A stretch of 64,000 nucleotides of DNA, taken from assembly GCF_003014595.1 (NCBI RefSeq), contig NZ_PYGK01000008.1:1-64000 (forward strand), read 5' to 3'. Both the position numbers and the translations under genes were made by a program. The DNA comes from Chitinophaga ginsengisoli (GTDB lineage: Bacteria > Bacteroidota > Bacteroidia > Chitinophagales > Chitinophagaceae). The notes beneath the pieces are model-generated. The model made no database searches. It had not been told where the DNA came from and worked only from the letters and a program-made list of their open reading frames with translations. Shown in pieces: positions 9,559 to 17,400 of this stretch (the stretch's first letter is position 1; each line of letters begins with the position of its first letter).

Positions 9559-10032
9559 ATGCAAACAAGACTTTTGATAATTCTAATATTGCTCATCTCT
9601 TGCAATAGCACCGCAACGAATACAAACGAAATTCCAGATTTTAATATACTGCTGACTGATAGCTCCAATTTTAAAACAAGCTCCATTCCACAAGGGAATC
9701 CAGTAGCCTTTGTTTTTTTTCATCCTGAGTGTGATGAATGCCAAAACGAAACACGGGACATTATAAATAACATTGATAAATTAAAAAAAATAAATTTTTA
9801 CTTTATAAGTGTCGCATCCTTTAAGGATATCAAAAGCTTTAAAGAGCAATTTGGTTTGACAAAGTATTCCAACATAGTGGTGGGAAAGGATAACATGTTT
9901 TCGTTCCCCAAATTTTTCGAGGACGCAAACAAGATTCCGTTTATCGCGATCTTTAATCGGGAAAGGAAGCTGAAGTTAATTTTAAAGGGAGGATTTAATG
10001 CCGATGAGGTTTTAGAGGAATTAAAGAAGTAG
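9559..10032 (+). CDS. Thioredoxin-like lipoprotein (redoxin)
   Basis: 157 residues from the ATG at 9559; an earlier in-frame start at 9523 would overlap mauE and disrupt the leader. A lipoprotein signal is seen (RLLIILILLISC). The thioredoxin-like fold has FFHPECDECQNE, that is a CxxC motif CDEC near residue 60, and a cis-Pro-type IPFIAIF near 130. It is exposed to the periplasm and probably works with the MauE-like membrane protein encoded just upstream on disulfides of the peptide products. It precedes the LanKC gene by 27 bases, so one operon is likely. Confidence 0.82.
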   Translation: MQTRLLIILILLISCNSTATNTNEIPDFNILLTDSSNFKTSSIPQGNPVAFVFFHPECDECQNETRDIINNIDKLKKINFYFISVASFKDIKSFKEQFGLTKYSNIVVGKDNMFSFPKFFEDANKIPFIAIFNRERKLKLILKGGFNADEVLEELKK

Positions 10033-10059
10033 AGATAAAATTCTAAACCGATATATTAA

Positions 10060-12759
10060 ATGAATATGAATCCAGGAAACGTGAATATGCCTGTTCAATC
10101 AGAAAATAATTATTCAATGAACGGTGACTATTCAGACGTTTTGATGAAAAATAGCTTTATTTATTCTGAGCATAAAAATTATTACCTGGTTGGCGAAGTT
10201 CCGAAAACGTATGGCTGGGTAATTTATCTATCGATTATCCGATCCGATATCCATATGGTATTAAGCTTAGTATTACCGGTATTAAAATCGCAGGAGATTT
10301 CTTTTGCAATTGTCAAAGACCGGAATATAGCCAAATATATTCTCGATGGAAATTTAGGATATAGCAACCTCGCCAAAATTCTACAGATATATCCAGGTTG
10401 CAGTAAACAGGCTTTAGAATTGGCAAAAATTCTGATTTCCCTGACATCAAACTTTAGAGGTCCGGTAATACCAACAGCGGCACATCTGGGACATCTTGTG
10501 TATACAGCTTACGAAGACCCAAATGAGTTCACACTTGACACAGCGTTCAATAATCCAAATAAAAAGTCGTCGGGCAGCTTTGACAGTGTATTAAGGAAAA
10601 ATCATGATAACACTAAAAAATCCGGTAAAACAGACTGGCCATTTAGAGAAATAACAGAACCCGTTTACAATTTTCTTCCAAAACTGCTGAATAAAAGGTA
10701 TAAGCCCTTATTCATTTTGAAAGCCGATGCAAAAGGTCAGGTTCTAAAGGGAATTTATATGAAGGGGCTATTTAATGTCAAAAGTTGCATACTTAAAGAG
10801 GGGAAAAAGGACATGTGGACTGATGAGCAAGGTAGAGATATGGAGGACCGCCTCAAATGGCAATACCAACTAAGTATGGATCTGCATAGCCACATTCCAT
10901 TACCCAAAATCATTGATCACTTCCGGGAGAATAATGCCAGTTACTTAGTAATGGAATTTGTTAAGGGACAACCGCTGGAGGATGTGATTTTAGAGCGCCA
11001 TGATATGAGCACCTGGTCTGATATGCCCAATGAAACGAAAATAGCCTTACTAAATCTCTATTTGTCGATAACTAACGTAATTCAAATATTGCACAAAAAA
11101 GGATATGTACATCGTGACATAACACCCAATAATTTCCTAGTACAAAAAAAGGGGCAAATTTATTTGATCGATATGGAACTAGCATATTGTATAAGGGAAT
11201 CCACAGGATTACCACCGTTTAAATTGGGAACTGTTGGGTACATGTCGGAAGAACAAAGTTTGCAAAAGGAGCCCACGTATGCAGAAGATAGCTATGCACT
11301 TGGTGCACTCCTTGCTTTTTTATGTACAGGGCTCCCCCCGGTTAAATTCGATATAAGGACTAAGTATCTATCTTCTAATCTTTTTTATTTAATAAATGAC
11401 ATACAAATCTGTGAGATTATTAGTAGGTGTTTAACTGACGATGCAAATGAAAGGCCAAATGTCCTTGAAATAACGCAAAGTGTCTCTCGATTAGCTAAGT
11501 CCTTAAAAAACAAAAGCGAACTGAATGAAAGAGAAATTGAGTCACAAGTGTCTTCAGAACTAAATAATTATCCCTCTATTGAAGAAACAATACAGTGTTC
11601 AGTTGATGGACTAGTTCACCCATTTCTTATCACGGACAGCAATATATGGTTTACATTGCTTTCAAGTGATCCGTTAATTGGTAATAATCAAATGGAGACA
11701 GCCTTATTAACAGGTTGCAAACAGGGTATTAGTGGAATTATATATTTGCTGTCCATCGCAAAGATGAATGGATTTGATGTAAGTAAGTGCTTAGTTAGCT
11801 ATCAGAATAGCTGGGCACATGTACAAAAAGTAATTACTGATGCACCTGAGGGAGAACATTTAGGATTATTTGAAGGAATGGCAGGTATCGCTGTAGCAAT
11901 AGCCTATGGCGTACGAGCTGAGTTGCTGCCAGCTGACCCAATTATTCTTAATTTGCTAACTAGATGTTTTGAAAATAATTCAAATTTAATTTCGATTGAT
12001 TCTGGCTTGGCTGGTCAGGGAATAGCGTTAATTCAATGTCAAGGTAGTTTACCAAACGAGTTTATTGACCGAAAATTATTCGAATATATAAATATAATAT
12101 TGGGCAAGCAATTAACGAATGGTGCCTGGAATATACCGAGCAACATTCGATCTCAGGGAACTGATTTAGGATTTGCATCAGGTATTCCCGGAGTTTTATA
12201 CTTTCTGTTAATTGCTGTTAATAGATTTCCAAATGACAATAGAATAAAAGATGCCGTAATAAAAGGGATGAAATGGTTGACCAGAAATGCTAAGAGAAAA
12301 GGAAATGCCTATTTGTGGACAACATCAATTAATAGTAAAAATCTAGATTTGGTGTCTTTTGAAAAGGGCGTACCTGGCATCATATTTTTATATATCAAGG
12401 CATTTCAAGTGCTGAATGATCCTAATTACAAATCCATTGCAATAAGTTCTTTAGACATTTTGCCTGGTAGAATCATACATGTAAACTTCTCTGTATTAGA
12501 TGGACTTTCCGGACTTGGACATCTTTATTTAGAAGCTTCTAAAGTATTTAAAAACACAGAATGGATAGCCAGGGCCGACTGGATAGTTGAGCTTTTTAAG
12601 CGCACTTGCATTCACCACAGAAGTGGTTCAGGTTACTGGGCGATGGATGCACATCCTGAAGCCGTTTCCAACTTAATGTATGGTGCATGTGGAATTATAC
12701 ATTTTTTGATACGCAGACTCAACATAGAAAAAATCAATTACCCTTTATTACCGCTATAG
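10060..12759 (+). CDS. Class III-like lanthipeptide synthetase (LanKC type)
   Basis: 899 residues in three parts. Residues ~30-200 resemble the N-terminal region of LanKC enzymes (TYGWVIYLSIIR, then FAIVKDRNIAKYIL and a GNLGYSNLAKILQIYPG stretch). A Ser/Thr kinase-like domain follows at ~220-500 with YLVMEFVKG, HRDITPNNFLV (catalytic loop Asp near 350) and LIDMELAY (DFG-like Asp). A LanC-like toroid at ~505-895 has repeated G-x-x-G motifs (GISGIIYLL, GMAGIAVAIA, GIPGVLYFLL, GVPGIIFLY, GLSGLGHLY). The Cys/His zinc ligands of class I/II/IV cyclases are not seen, as in class III. Expected chemistry is Ser/Thr phosphorylation, elimination and ring formation on a peptide; four candidate substrates follow directly. 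Confidence 0.85.
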   Translation: MNMNPGNVNMPVQSENNYSMNGDYSDVLMKNSFIYSEHKNYYLVGEVPKTYGWVIYLSIIRSDIHMVLSLVLPVLKSQEISFAIVKDRNIAKYILDGNLGYSNLAKILQIYPGCSKQALELAKILISLTSNFRGPVIPTAAHLGHLVYTAYEDPNEFTLDTAFNNPNKKSSGSFDSVLRKNHDNTKKSGKTDWPFREITEPVYNFLPKLLNKRYKPLFILKADAKGQVLKGIYMKGLFNVKSCILKEGKKDMWTDEQGRDMEDRLKWQYQLSMDLHSHIPLPKIIDHFRENNASYLVMEFVKGQPLEDVILERHDMSTWSDMPNETKIALLNLYLSITNVIQILHKKGYVHRDITPNNFLVQKKGQIYLIDMELAYCIRESTGLPPFKLGTVGYMSEEQSLQKEPTYAEDSYALGALLAFLCTGLPPVKFDIRTKYLSSNLFYLINDIQICEIISRCLTDDANERPNVLEITQSVSRLAKSLKNKSELNEREIESQVSSELNNYPSIEETIQCSVDGLVHPFLITDSNIWFTLLSSDPLIGNNQMETALLTGCKQGISGIIYLLSIAKMNGFDVSKCLVSYQNSWAHVQKVITDAPEGEHLGLFEGMAGIAVAIAYGVRAELLPADPIILNLLTRCFENNSNLISIDSGLAGQGIALIQCQGSLPNEFIDRKLFEYINIILGKQLTNGAWNIPSNIRSQGTDLGFASGIPGVLYFLLIAVNRFPNDNRIKDAVIKGMKWLTRNAKRKGNAYLWTTSINSKNLDLVSFEKGVPGIIFLYIKAFQVLNDPNYKSIAISSLDILPGRIIHVNFSVLDGLSGLGHLYLEASKVFKNTEWIARADWIVELFKRTCIHHRSGSGYWAMDAHPEAVSNLMYGACGIIHFLIRRLNIEKINYPLLPL

Positions 12760-12781
12760 TCTCCCATCAAAACTGAAACGC

Positions 12782-13033
12782 GTGAAAAATAAATTGCTTT
12801 ACTATAATGGGCTTTCATTCATTCTTGCTATTGTAGCGGCAACAATCAATATTAGAGCGCGAAGGCCTGCTGCACCGAATGCAAGAGTGTGGACTTATAA
12901 TAATTTAACATGTACACTATTTACCACCACATGTGGTGGACATGGAGGCGGAAGACCTGCAACAACTGGAACAGCTCACCATAGAATTCTTTATACTATC
13001 AATAGCCTTTGTATCAATATAAAGCCATGCTAA
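12782..13033 (+). CDS. Small Cys-rich peptide 1, putative LanKC substrate
   Basis: 83 residues starting at GTG, 22 bases after the LanKC stop. A hydrophobic leader (about 8-24) is followed by NARVW and a core TCTLFTTTCGGHGGG, then TTGTAHHR and a YTINSL-C ending. It shares the CTLFTTxCG and YTINSL blocks with the three peptides downstream but has a different N-terminus and lacks the third core Cys; its last residue is Cys. Cys, Ser and Thr are concentrated in the C-terminal half, as expected for a lanthionine-type core. The layout also recalls DUF6520-type small secreted Bacteroidota peptides. Confidence 0.7.
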   Translation: MKNKLLYYNGLSFILAIVAATINIRARRPAAPNARVWTYNNLTCTLFTTTCGGHGGGRPATTGTAHHRILYTINSLCINIKPC

Positions 13034-13070
13034 TTTTTTAAAACTATGTAAAGATTATATGCATATTAAA

Positions 13071-13187
13071 TCTCGTTGCCGACACCGGCAAGGCAACCAG
13101 GGGAAACCGAAAACCTGAGGAAAGAGTAGGTTCTTTTTTAATTGTTAAAAGTTTTCGCTGTTTTTTGGATTAAAAGACAGCATTATT
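13071..13187 (+). promoter_or_regulatory. Structured leader, copy 1
   Basis: It is nearly identical to 14061-14177; the last ~60 bases also recur at 13693-13755. A 6-bp hairpin TTGCCG-acac-CGGCAA near 13076-13091 changes to TTGTCG-acac-CGACAA in copy 2, a compensatory pair that supports an RNA or DNA stem. A conserved purine-rich stretch GGGGAAACCGAAAACCTGAG follows, then a T-run. Likely the 5' untranslated leader of the peptide gene. Confidence 0.6.
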
Positions 13188-13433
13188 ATGAAAAATTCAT
13201 CTGTAATCTTTGGCGTTTCTTCTCTCGTTTTAGGTGTAGTTGGCGCAATATCAACCATGGGCCATAATAAGTTTACCGCTAATGCTCGCATTATTACTAA
13301 ACTTCACAACTTGCAATGTACATTGTTTACAACTACCTGCGGAAACGGCACTGGTGTTTGTACTACTCTTACACATCGCACTGTTTTCACACTAAACAGC
13401 CTAGACTGTTCAAAGGTACATCCTAAGTCCTAG
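13188..13433 (+). CDS. Small Cys-rich peptide 2, putative LanKC substrate
   Basis: 81 residues. The N-terminus MKNSSVIFGVSSLVLGVVG is hydrophobic, like a signal or anchor, followed by AISTMGHNKFTANAR, shared with peptides 3 and 4. The core has four Cys in the pattern C-x6-C-x6-C-...-C (CTLFTTTCG, GVCTT, NSLDC) with many Thr. The start is fixed by conservation of MKNSS in three copies. It sits behind leader copy 1 and ahead of a terminator. Either a precursor for the adjacent LanKC or a disulfide-bonded secreted peptide. Confidence 0.75.
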   Translation: MKNSSVIFGVSSLVLGVVGAISTMGHNKFTANARIITKLHNLQCTLFTTTCGNGTGVCTTLTHRTVFTLNSLDCSKVHPKS

Positions 13434-13457
13434 ATTCAATTAACACTTTTATGATTT

Positions 13458-13492
13458 AAAGAGGCGCCCCGGAAATCCAGGGCACCTCTTTC
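13458..13492 (+). terminator. Terminator after peptide 2
   Basis: AAAGAGGCGCCC pairs with GGGCACCTCTTT apart from one mismatch. A near-identical hairpin follows peptide 4 at 14447-14480, so it belongs to the duplicated unit. It works in either direction by symmetry. Confidence 0.7.
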
Positions 13493-13534
13493 TGCGATAT
13501 TTTTCAGCGCTTTTGGCGCAAATCGAATATTTGA

Positions 13535-13692
13535 ATCCATTGATTGCCATTCTACCTGTGGTGAGAATTTTTCATAAAGTGAATCTTGCGATCTCCAATA
13601 AGGATATCGCAAGATGAAAGCATAGATATATATAAAATTCAAATCGACACTTAATAGTTAAAATTTCCCATATTTATCAAGTCTCATACGCG
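13535..13692 (-). pseudogene. Fragment of TlpA-like reductase gene
   Basis: This stretch matches the inside of the intact reductase gene at about 15010-15170, on the same strand and with the same residues in frame (NFIYIYAFILRYPYW, DSLYEKFSPQVEWQ). It is a remnant with no start, no active-site region and a diverged 3' end. The homology stops at CGCGAG (13692) and resumes at 14018-14054, where 37 bases equal 15182-15218; peptide gene 3 occupies the gap. It shows that a peptide-terminator-reductase unit was duplicated and the extra reductase decayed. Confidence 0.85.
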
Positions 13693-13755
13693 AGTAGGTT
13701 CTTTTTTTTATTGTTAAAAGTTTTCGCTGTTTTTGGATTAAAAAGCAGCATTGCT

Positions 13756-14010
13756 ATGAAAAATTCATCTGTAATCTTTGCCGTTTCTTCTCTCGTTTTA
13801 GGTGTAGTTGGCGCAATATCAACCATGGGCCATAATAAGTTTGTCGCTAATGCTCGCGTTAAGACTGCACTTCACCTAATAAAATGTACATTGTTTACAA
13901 CTACATGCGGAAACGGGCCAGGTATTTGTACAACTGGTACAGCTTTACACCGCATCGTTTATACAATAAACAGCCTAAACTGTACAAACATACATGGTAG
14001 ATTCAATTAA
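13756..14010 (+). CDS. Small Cys-rich peptide 3, putative LanKC substrate
   Basis: 84 residues from the ATG at 13756, chosen because MKNSS and its spacing are conserved in peptides 2 and 4; an in-frame ATG at 13711 lies in the repeated leader. It has the hydrophobic leader, TMGHNKFVANARVKTALH, the core CTLFTTTCGNGPGICTTGT, ALHRIVYTINSL and a C-terminal Cys. Only the proximal part of the repeated leader (13693-13755) is present. The gene lies between two pieces of the decayed reductase copy and has no hairpin terminator of its own. Confidence 0.75.
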   Translation: MKNSSVIFAVSSLVLGVVGAISTMGHNKFVANARVKTALHLIKCTLFTTTCGNGPGICTTGTALHRIVYTINSLNCTNIHGRFN

Positions 14011-14060
14011 CCTTTTTCGGTTTGTCGGTGATTGTTAAAAGAGATCTATATAAAAATAAA

Positions 14061-14177
14061 TCTCGTTGTCGACACCGACAAGGCAACCAGGGGAAACCGA
14101 AAACCTGAGGAAAGAGTAGGTTCTTTTTTAATTGTTAAAAGTTTTTGCTGTTTTTGGGATTAAAAAGCAGCACTGCT
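14061..14177 (+). promoter_or_regulatory. Structured leader, copy 2
   Basis: It repeats 13071-13187 almost base for base. Differences include the paired C-to-T and G-to-A changes in the hairpin at about 14066-14081, which keep the stem closed. The leader ends at the ATG of peptide 4. Confidence 0.6.
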
Positions 14178-14432
14178 ATGAAAAATTCATCTGTAATCTT
14201 TGGCGTTTCTTCTCTCGTTTTAGGCATAGTTGGCGCAATATCAACCATGGGCCATAATAAGTTTGTCGCTAATTCTCGCGTTAAAACTGCACTTCACCTA
14301 TTACAATGTACATTGTTTACGACTTGGTGCGGAAACAGGACTGGTCTTTGTACTACTGGTACAGCTTTACACCGCACCGTTTATACAATAAATAGCCTAA
14401 ACTGTGAAGCCATACATCCTAGAATCGATTAA
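14178..14432 (+). CDS. Small Cys-rich peptide 4, putative LanKC substrate
   Basis: 84 residues from the ATG at 14178. Like peptides 2 and 3, it has MKNSSVIFGVSSLVLGIVG, TMGHNKFVANSR, and a core with four Cys (CTLFTTWCG, GLCTT, NSLNC). The conserved TTT is TTW here, showing that the core tolerates change at one Thr. Invariant positions across all four peptides are the first two core Cys, the HR pair and TxNSL, which are the likely recognition or ring positions. Confidence 0.75.
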   Translation: MKNSSVIFGVSSLVLGIVGAISTMGHNKFVANSRVKTALHLLQCTLFTTWCGNRTGLCTTGTALHRTVYTINSLNCEAIHPRID

Positions 14433-14446
14433 CGCTTTTATGAATT

Positions 14447-14480
14447 AAAGAGGCGCCTCAGAAACCCAAGGCGCCTCTTT
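14447..14480 (+). terminator. Terminator between peptide 4 and reductase gene
   Basis: AAAGAGGCGCCT and AGGCGCCTCTTT form a perfect 12-bp stem. It lies between converging genes and can serve both. Confidence 0.8.
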
Positions 14481-14527
14481 CCGCGTTTTTGACGCGAATC
14501 GAATATTGAATAAACAAATTATATTGG

Positions 14528-15829
14528 TCAGTTAGAGCATTTGACGATTAACACCTCCATCTCTCTTTCGCCCCTTATGAGATCTAGTCCGTGGATATTA
14601 AGTTCTTTCTTGACCTGGTTGAAGTCTGTCATTATGCAATCTAATGTTATATCAATATTTCCTGAAATGTCGGTTTCATCAATAATAGGAGTACCGTCAT
14701 TGGGAAGTAATATGATAAAGTTTTTCATCGGATAATTCCGAACCGTTACTCCAGTAGCAACCTTGCCTGGTGTAACATAATATGCCCCACCTGTAGCTTT
14801 AAGTTTTGAAGGTGCATCTTTGGATGCCACAAGTCGCCAATATGGCATTTTCTTTTTTTCAATGTAAGCACTATATCCAAAATAATTCATTAGGTCATTT
14901 TGCATTACTCTCATTAGGTATGCTTTATCGCCCTTTTCTTTAGGGGCAATTAGACTGTAGCAATAGAATTTTTCTCCGCCCTTTTCATTTTGACTGGAGT
15001 AGGACGGATCAACTGGTTGCCATTCTACCCGTGGTGAGAATTTCCCATAAAGTGAATCTCGAGGTCCCCAATGAGGATATCGCCCGATGAAAGCATACAT
15101 ATATAGAAAATTCAAATCGACACCTAATAGTTCAAATTTCCCATATTTATCAAGTCCTATACGCGAGGGAAAACCCTCTGTCGGTTTGTCGGTGATTGTT
15201 AAAAGAGATCTATATAAAATGTGGTCTTCCGCCCCCCCATTCCCGTTTATTAAATAGGGAATTTTACTATCGTATCTACTATGAATTTTATCTTGCTCAG
15301 TCTTTCCATAAATTCTTGGAAGAACAGGTGTTCTTCCTTGTAGGAAATCATTTATATCGTCAAAATTTACCCTATAGGTAACTGCTTTAACAATTCCACC
15401 AGGATCGACTACGATGATAAATGGAAGTGCTGCAATGTCAAATCGCTCATAGATACTGTCCTCAAATGCACCAGGAAGATTCAATTTCATTTTTTCTCTA
15501 AATCTGTCATATATCTTCTCATTTTCTACGTCCGGGGGTGCTACCATTACTATTTGAATCTCATCCGAGAATTTATTCTGAAGACTATCCATTTTAGGTA
15601 GGCTTGCTATACAAGTGGTGCAATGTTTATCCCACACATCCAGAATAAGCCATTTTCCTTTAAACGAGTCAATTGGTATGGATCTATGCTTGTAATATTT
15701 AATATTCTTAAAATTGAATGTTTCGATTTTCTTTCCTATCTCCGGAAAGCCGTTGTCTGCAAGCACGTGTCCAATTACGCCAAAAAAGCAAAACAGACTA
15801 AACATAAATGATAATACCTTATATTTCAT
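14528..15829 (-). CDS. TlpA-like thiol-disulfide oxidoreductase
   Basis: 433 residues from the ATG at 15829. A signal peptide (about 1-24) is followed by a thioredoxin-like domain at ~30-170 with VWDKHCTTCIASLPKMD (CxxC active site CTTC near 72) and a cis-Pro motif ALPFIIVVD. The C-terminal 250 residues are an unassigned region found in Sphingobacteriia/Chitinophagia redoxins that follow SusD genes. It is last in the SusC-SusD-reductase operon and faces the peptide genes; it probably acts on disulfides of the transported or exported product. A decayed copy lies at 13535-13692. Confidence 0.85.
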   Translation of the reverse strand: MKYKVLSFMFSLFCFFGVIGHVLADNGFPEIGKKIETFNFKNIKYYKHRSIPIDSFKGKWLILDVWDKHCTTCIASLPKMDSLQNKFSDEIQIVMVAPPDVENEKIYDRFREKMKLNLPGAFEDSIYERFDIAALPFIIVVDPGGIVKAVTYRVNFDDINDFLQGRTPVLPRIYGKTEQDKIHSRYDSKIPYLINGNGGAEDHILYRSLLTITDKPTEGFPSRIGLDKYGKFELLGVDLNFLYMYAFIGRYPHWGPRDSLYGKFSPRVEWQPVDPSYSSQNEKGGEKFYCYSLIAPKEKGDKAYLMRVMQNDLMNYFGYSAYIEKKKMPYWRLVASKDAPSKLKATGGAYYVTPGKVATGVTVRNYPMKNFIILLPNDGTPIIDETDISGNIDITLDCIMTDFNQVKKELNIHGLDLIRGEREMEVLIVKCSN

Positions 15830-15888
15830 CAAAAAATAATTTGAACATTTTATTAAAGAAAAAAAATAAGATAGCCAGCTAGAACAGA

Positions 15889-17289
15889 TTAGTACCCGTT
15901 GTTCTGCACTATATTACTACTCTTTACATCACTTGCAGGAATTGGATATAGTTGTTGATAATCATTCCAGACTACTCCTTTCTTCACAGCTATCTTGTTC
16001 ATAAGTAATTCAAAATCGTCTCTACGCTTTAAATCAAACCACCTGAAACCTTCCGAGAAAAGCTCAATCTGTCTTTCATGTAAAACTGAATTTAATAAGT
16101 CTTGTTTTGACATTATGGGCAGATCGGATAATCCAGCCCTCGCTCTTATAACATTTATATCTGCAACCGAATTTGCAAACTCTTCCAGTTGAGCTTCAGC
16201 TTCCGCTCTTATGAGATATTGCTCTGCCAATCGCAGCACTATACTGTATTCTGAAATTGAAGCATCGGTAAGTATTTTGTATTTATATGGAAAGCAATAG
16301 GTGACATTCGAGGTGTTATCAACGTATTCTCCAACCCAGCTATTCATACGTTTGTCTCCTGGCTCAAAACTGGACAGAAGTAGATAACTTAGTGATACAC
16401 CGGTCGTCTGATTCGGAGCTGACGTAAGAATATATTTACGTGCTTCGTCTGTATCATATCCCCTACCTGGTGGAGGCATTATTGACCATATTGTCTCCTG
16501 ACTATTCATCGTGAAAACCGAATTGAGATCTTTGACGATCATAAATGTAATAGAGTTGTCAATAACCTTTGTCGCTTGAATTTTTGCATTTGCATAGTCT
16601 TTATTGTGAAGATATACTCGTGCAAGTAAGGCATAGGCAGCCCACTTTGTTGGCCTTACTCTATCCGTGGTTGGATTGTTAGCAGCATTTACAAAGTTGT
16701 CACTTAATAAATCTACTGACTCCGTCAAATCGGTAATAATGAACTTGTAAACATCCGCTACATTCGTTTTGGACAGTTTTAAGTTGTTTGAATAGTCTGT
16801 TGTTGTAACCACAGGGATCGGACCGTACAAATTTGCTAAATAGAAGTGCATTAATGCTCTAATAAACAGCGCCTCACCACGTAATTGATTTTTTATTTGG
16901 TCACTCACGCCAGTTGAGCGCTGAAGGCCTTCAATAACGGCATTCGCCTGGTAAATGAACTGGTATTGTGGATTCCAGGAGAAATTTGACAACAAAGACG
17001 CGTCGCTTTCAATCAGGGAATTTCCATAGACATTAATACATGACTGGGTGGTGCTGTAATTTAAAAATTCATCAGATGACATCCCTGTTAACCATGATAA
17101 GTCGGAAAGGGATGAAATTTGACCATAGATAGAAGTTAATGCGGCCGTTGCAGTAGAGTTATTTTCAAATACGTTTGTAGTAACTAACTGCGTTTTTGGG
17201 GGTGCAACTTCTACTAGTTTTTTACATGCAGTTCCACAAACACAAATAGAATATAGAACAATTAAGTGGAGGTATTTTTGAATCGCCAT
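15889..17289 (-). CDS. SusD/RagB-family outer-membrane lipoprotein
   Basis: 466 residues from the ATG at 17289 (a TTG two codons upstream is possible). It has a lipoprotein signal with Cys (VCGTACKKL), an N-terminal SusD-like TPR region (about 40-250, FIRALMHFYLANLYGPIPVV) and a RagB/SusD C-terminal region (RLAEQYLIRAEAEAQL, ERQIELFSEGFRWFDLKR). SusD forms the lid of the SusC transporter and captures the ligand. It follows SusC by about 110 bases. The substrate is unknown; the neighbouring peptide genes make a peptide plausible, and no polysaccharide lyase or hydrolase is adjacent. Confidence 0.93.
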   Translation of the reverse strand: MAIQKYLHLIVLYSICVCGTACKKLVEVAPPKTQLVTTNVFENNSTATAALTSIYGQISSLSDLSWLTGMSSDEFLNYSTTQSCINVYGNSLIESDASLLSNFSWNPQYQFIYQANAVIEGLQRSTGVSDQIKNQLRGEALFIRALMHFYLANLYGPIPVVTTTDYSNNLKLSKTNVADVYKFIITDLTESVDLLSDNFVNAANNPTTDRVRPTKWAAYALLARVYLHNKDYANAKIQATKVIDNSITFMIVKDLNSVFTMNSQETIWSIMPPPGRGYDTDEARKYILTSAPNQTTGVSLSYLLLSSFEPGDKRMNSWVGEYVDNTSNVTYCFPYKYKILTDASISEYSIVLRLAEQYLIRAEAEAQLEEFANSVADINVIRARAGLSDLPIMSKQDLLNSVLHERQIELFSEGFRWFDLKRRDDFELLMNKIAVKKGVVWNDYQQLYPIPASDVKSSNIVQNNGY

Positions 17290-17400
17290 GGTCAAGGTTT
17301 AATGATACATCTGAAGTCATCAGATATTTATGGATAAAGGTTTCTTTCATCATTTTTGATCTATTGAGGGGATCATCCCTATGATAGCTATCCTTAACTG

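Noticed and set aside
13436-13642. 68-codon minus-strand frame as a real small gene
   Set aside because: It is an in-frame fragment of the reductase gene downstream, without start context or active site.
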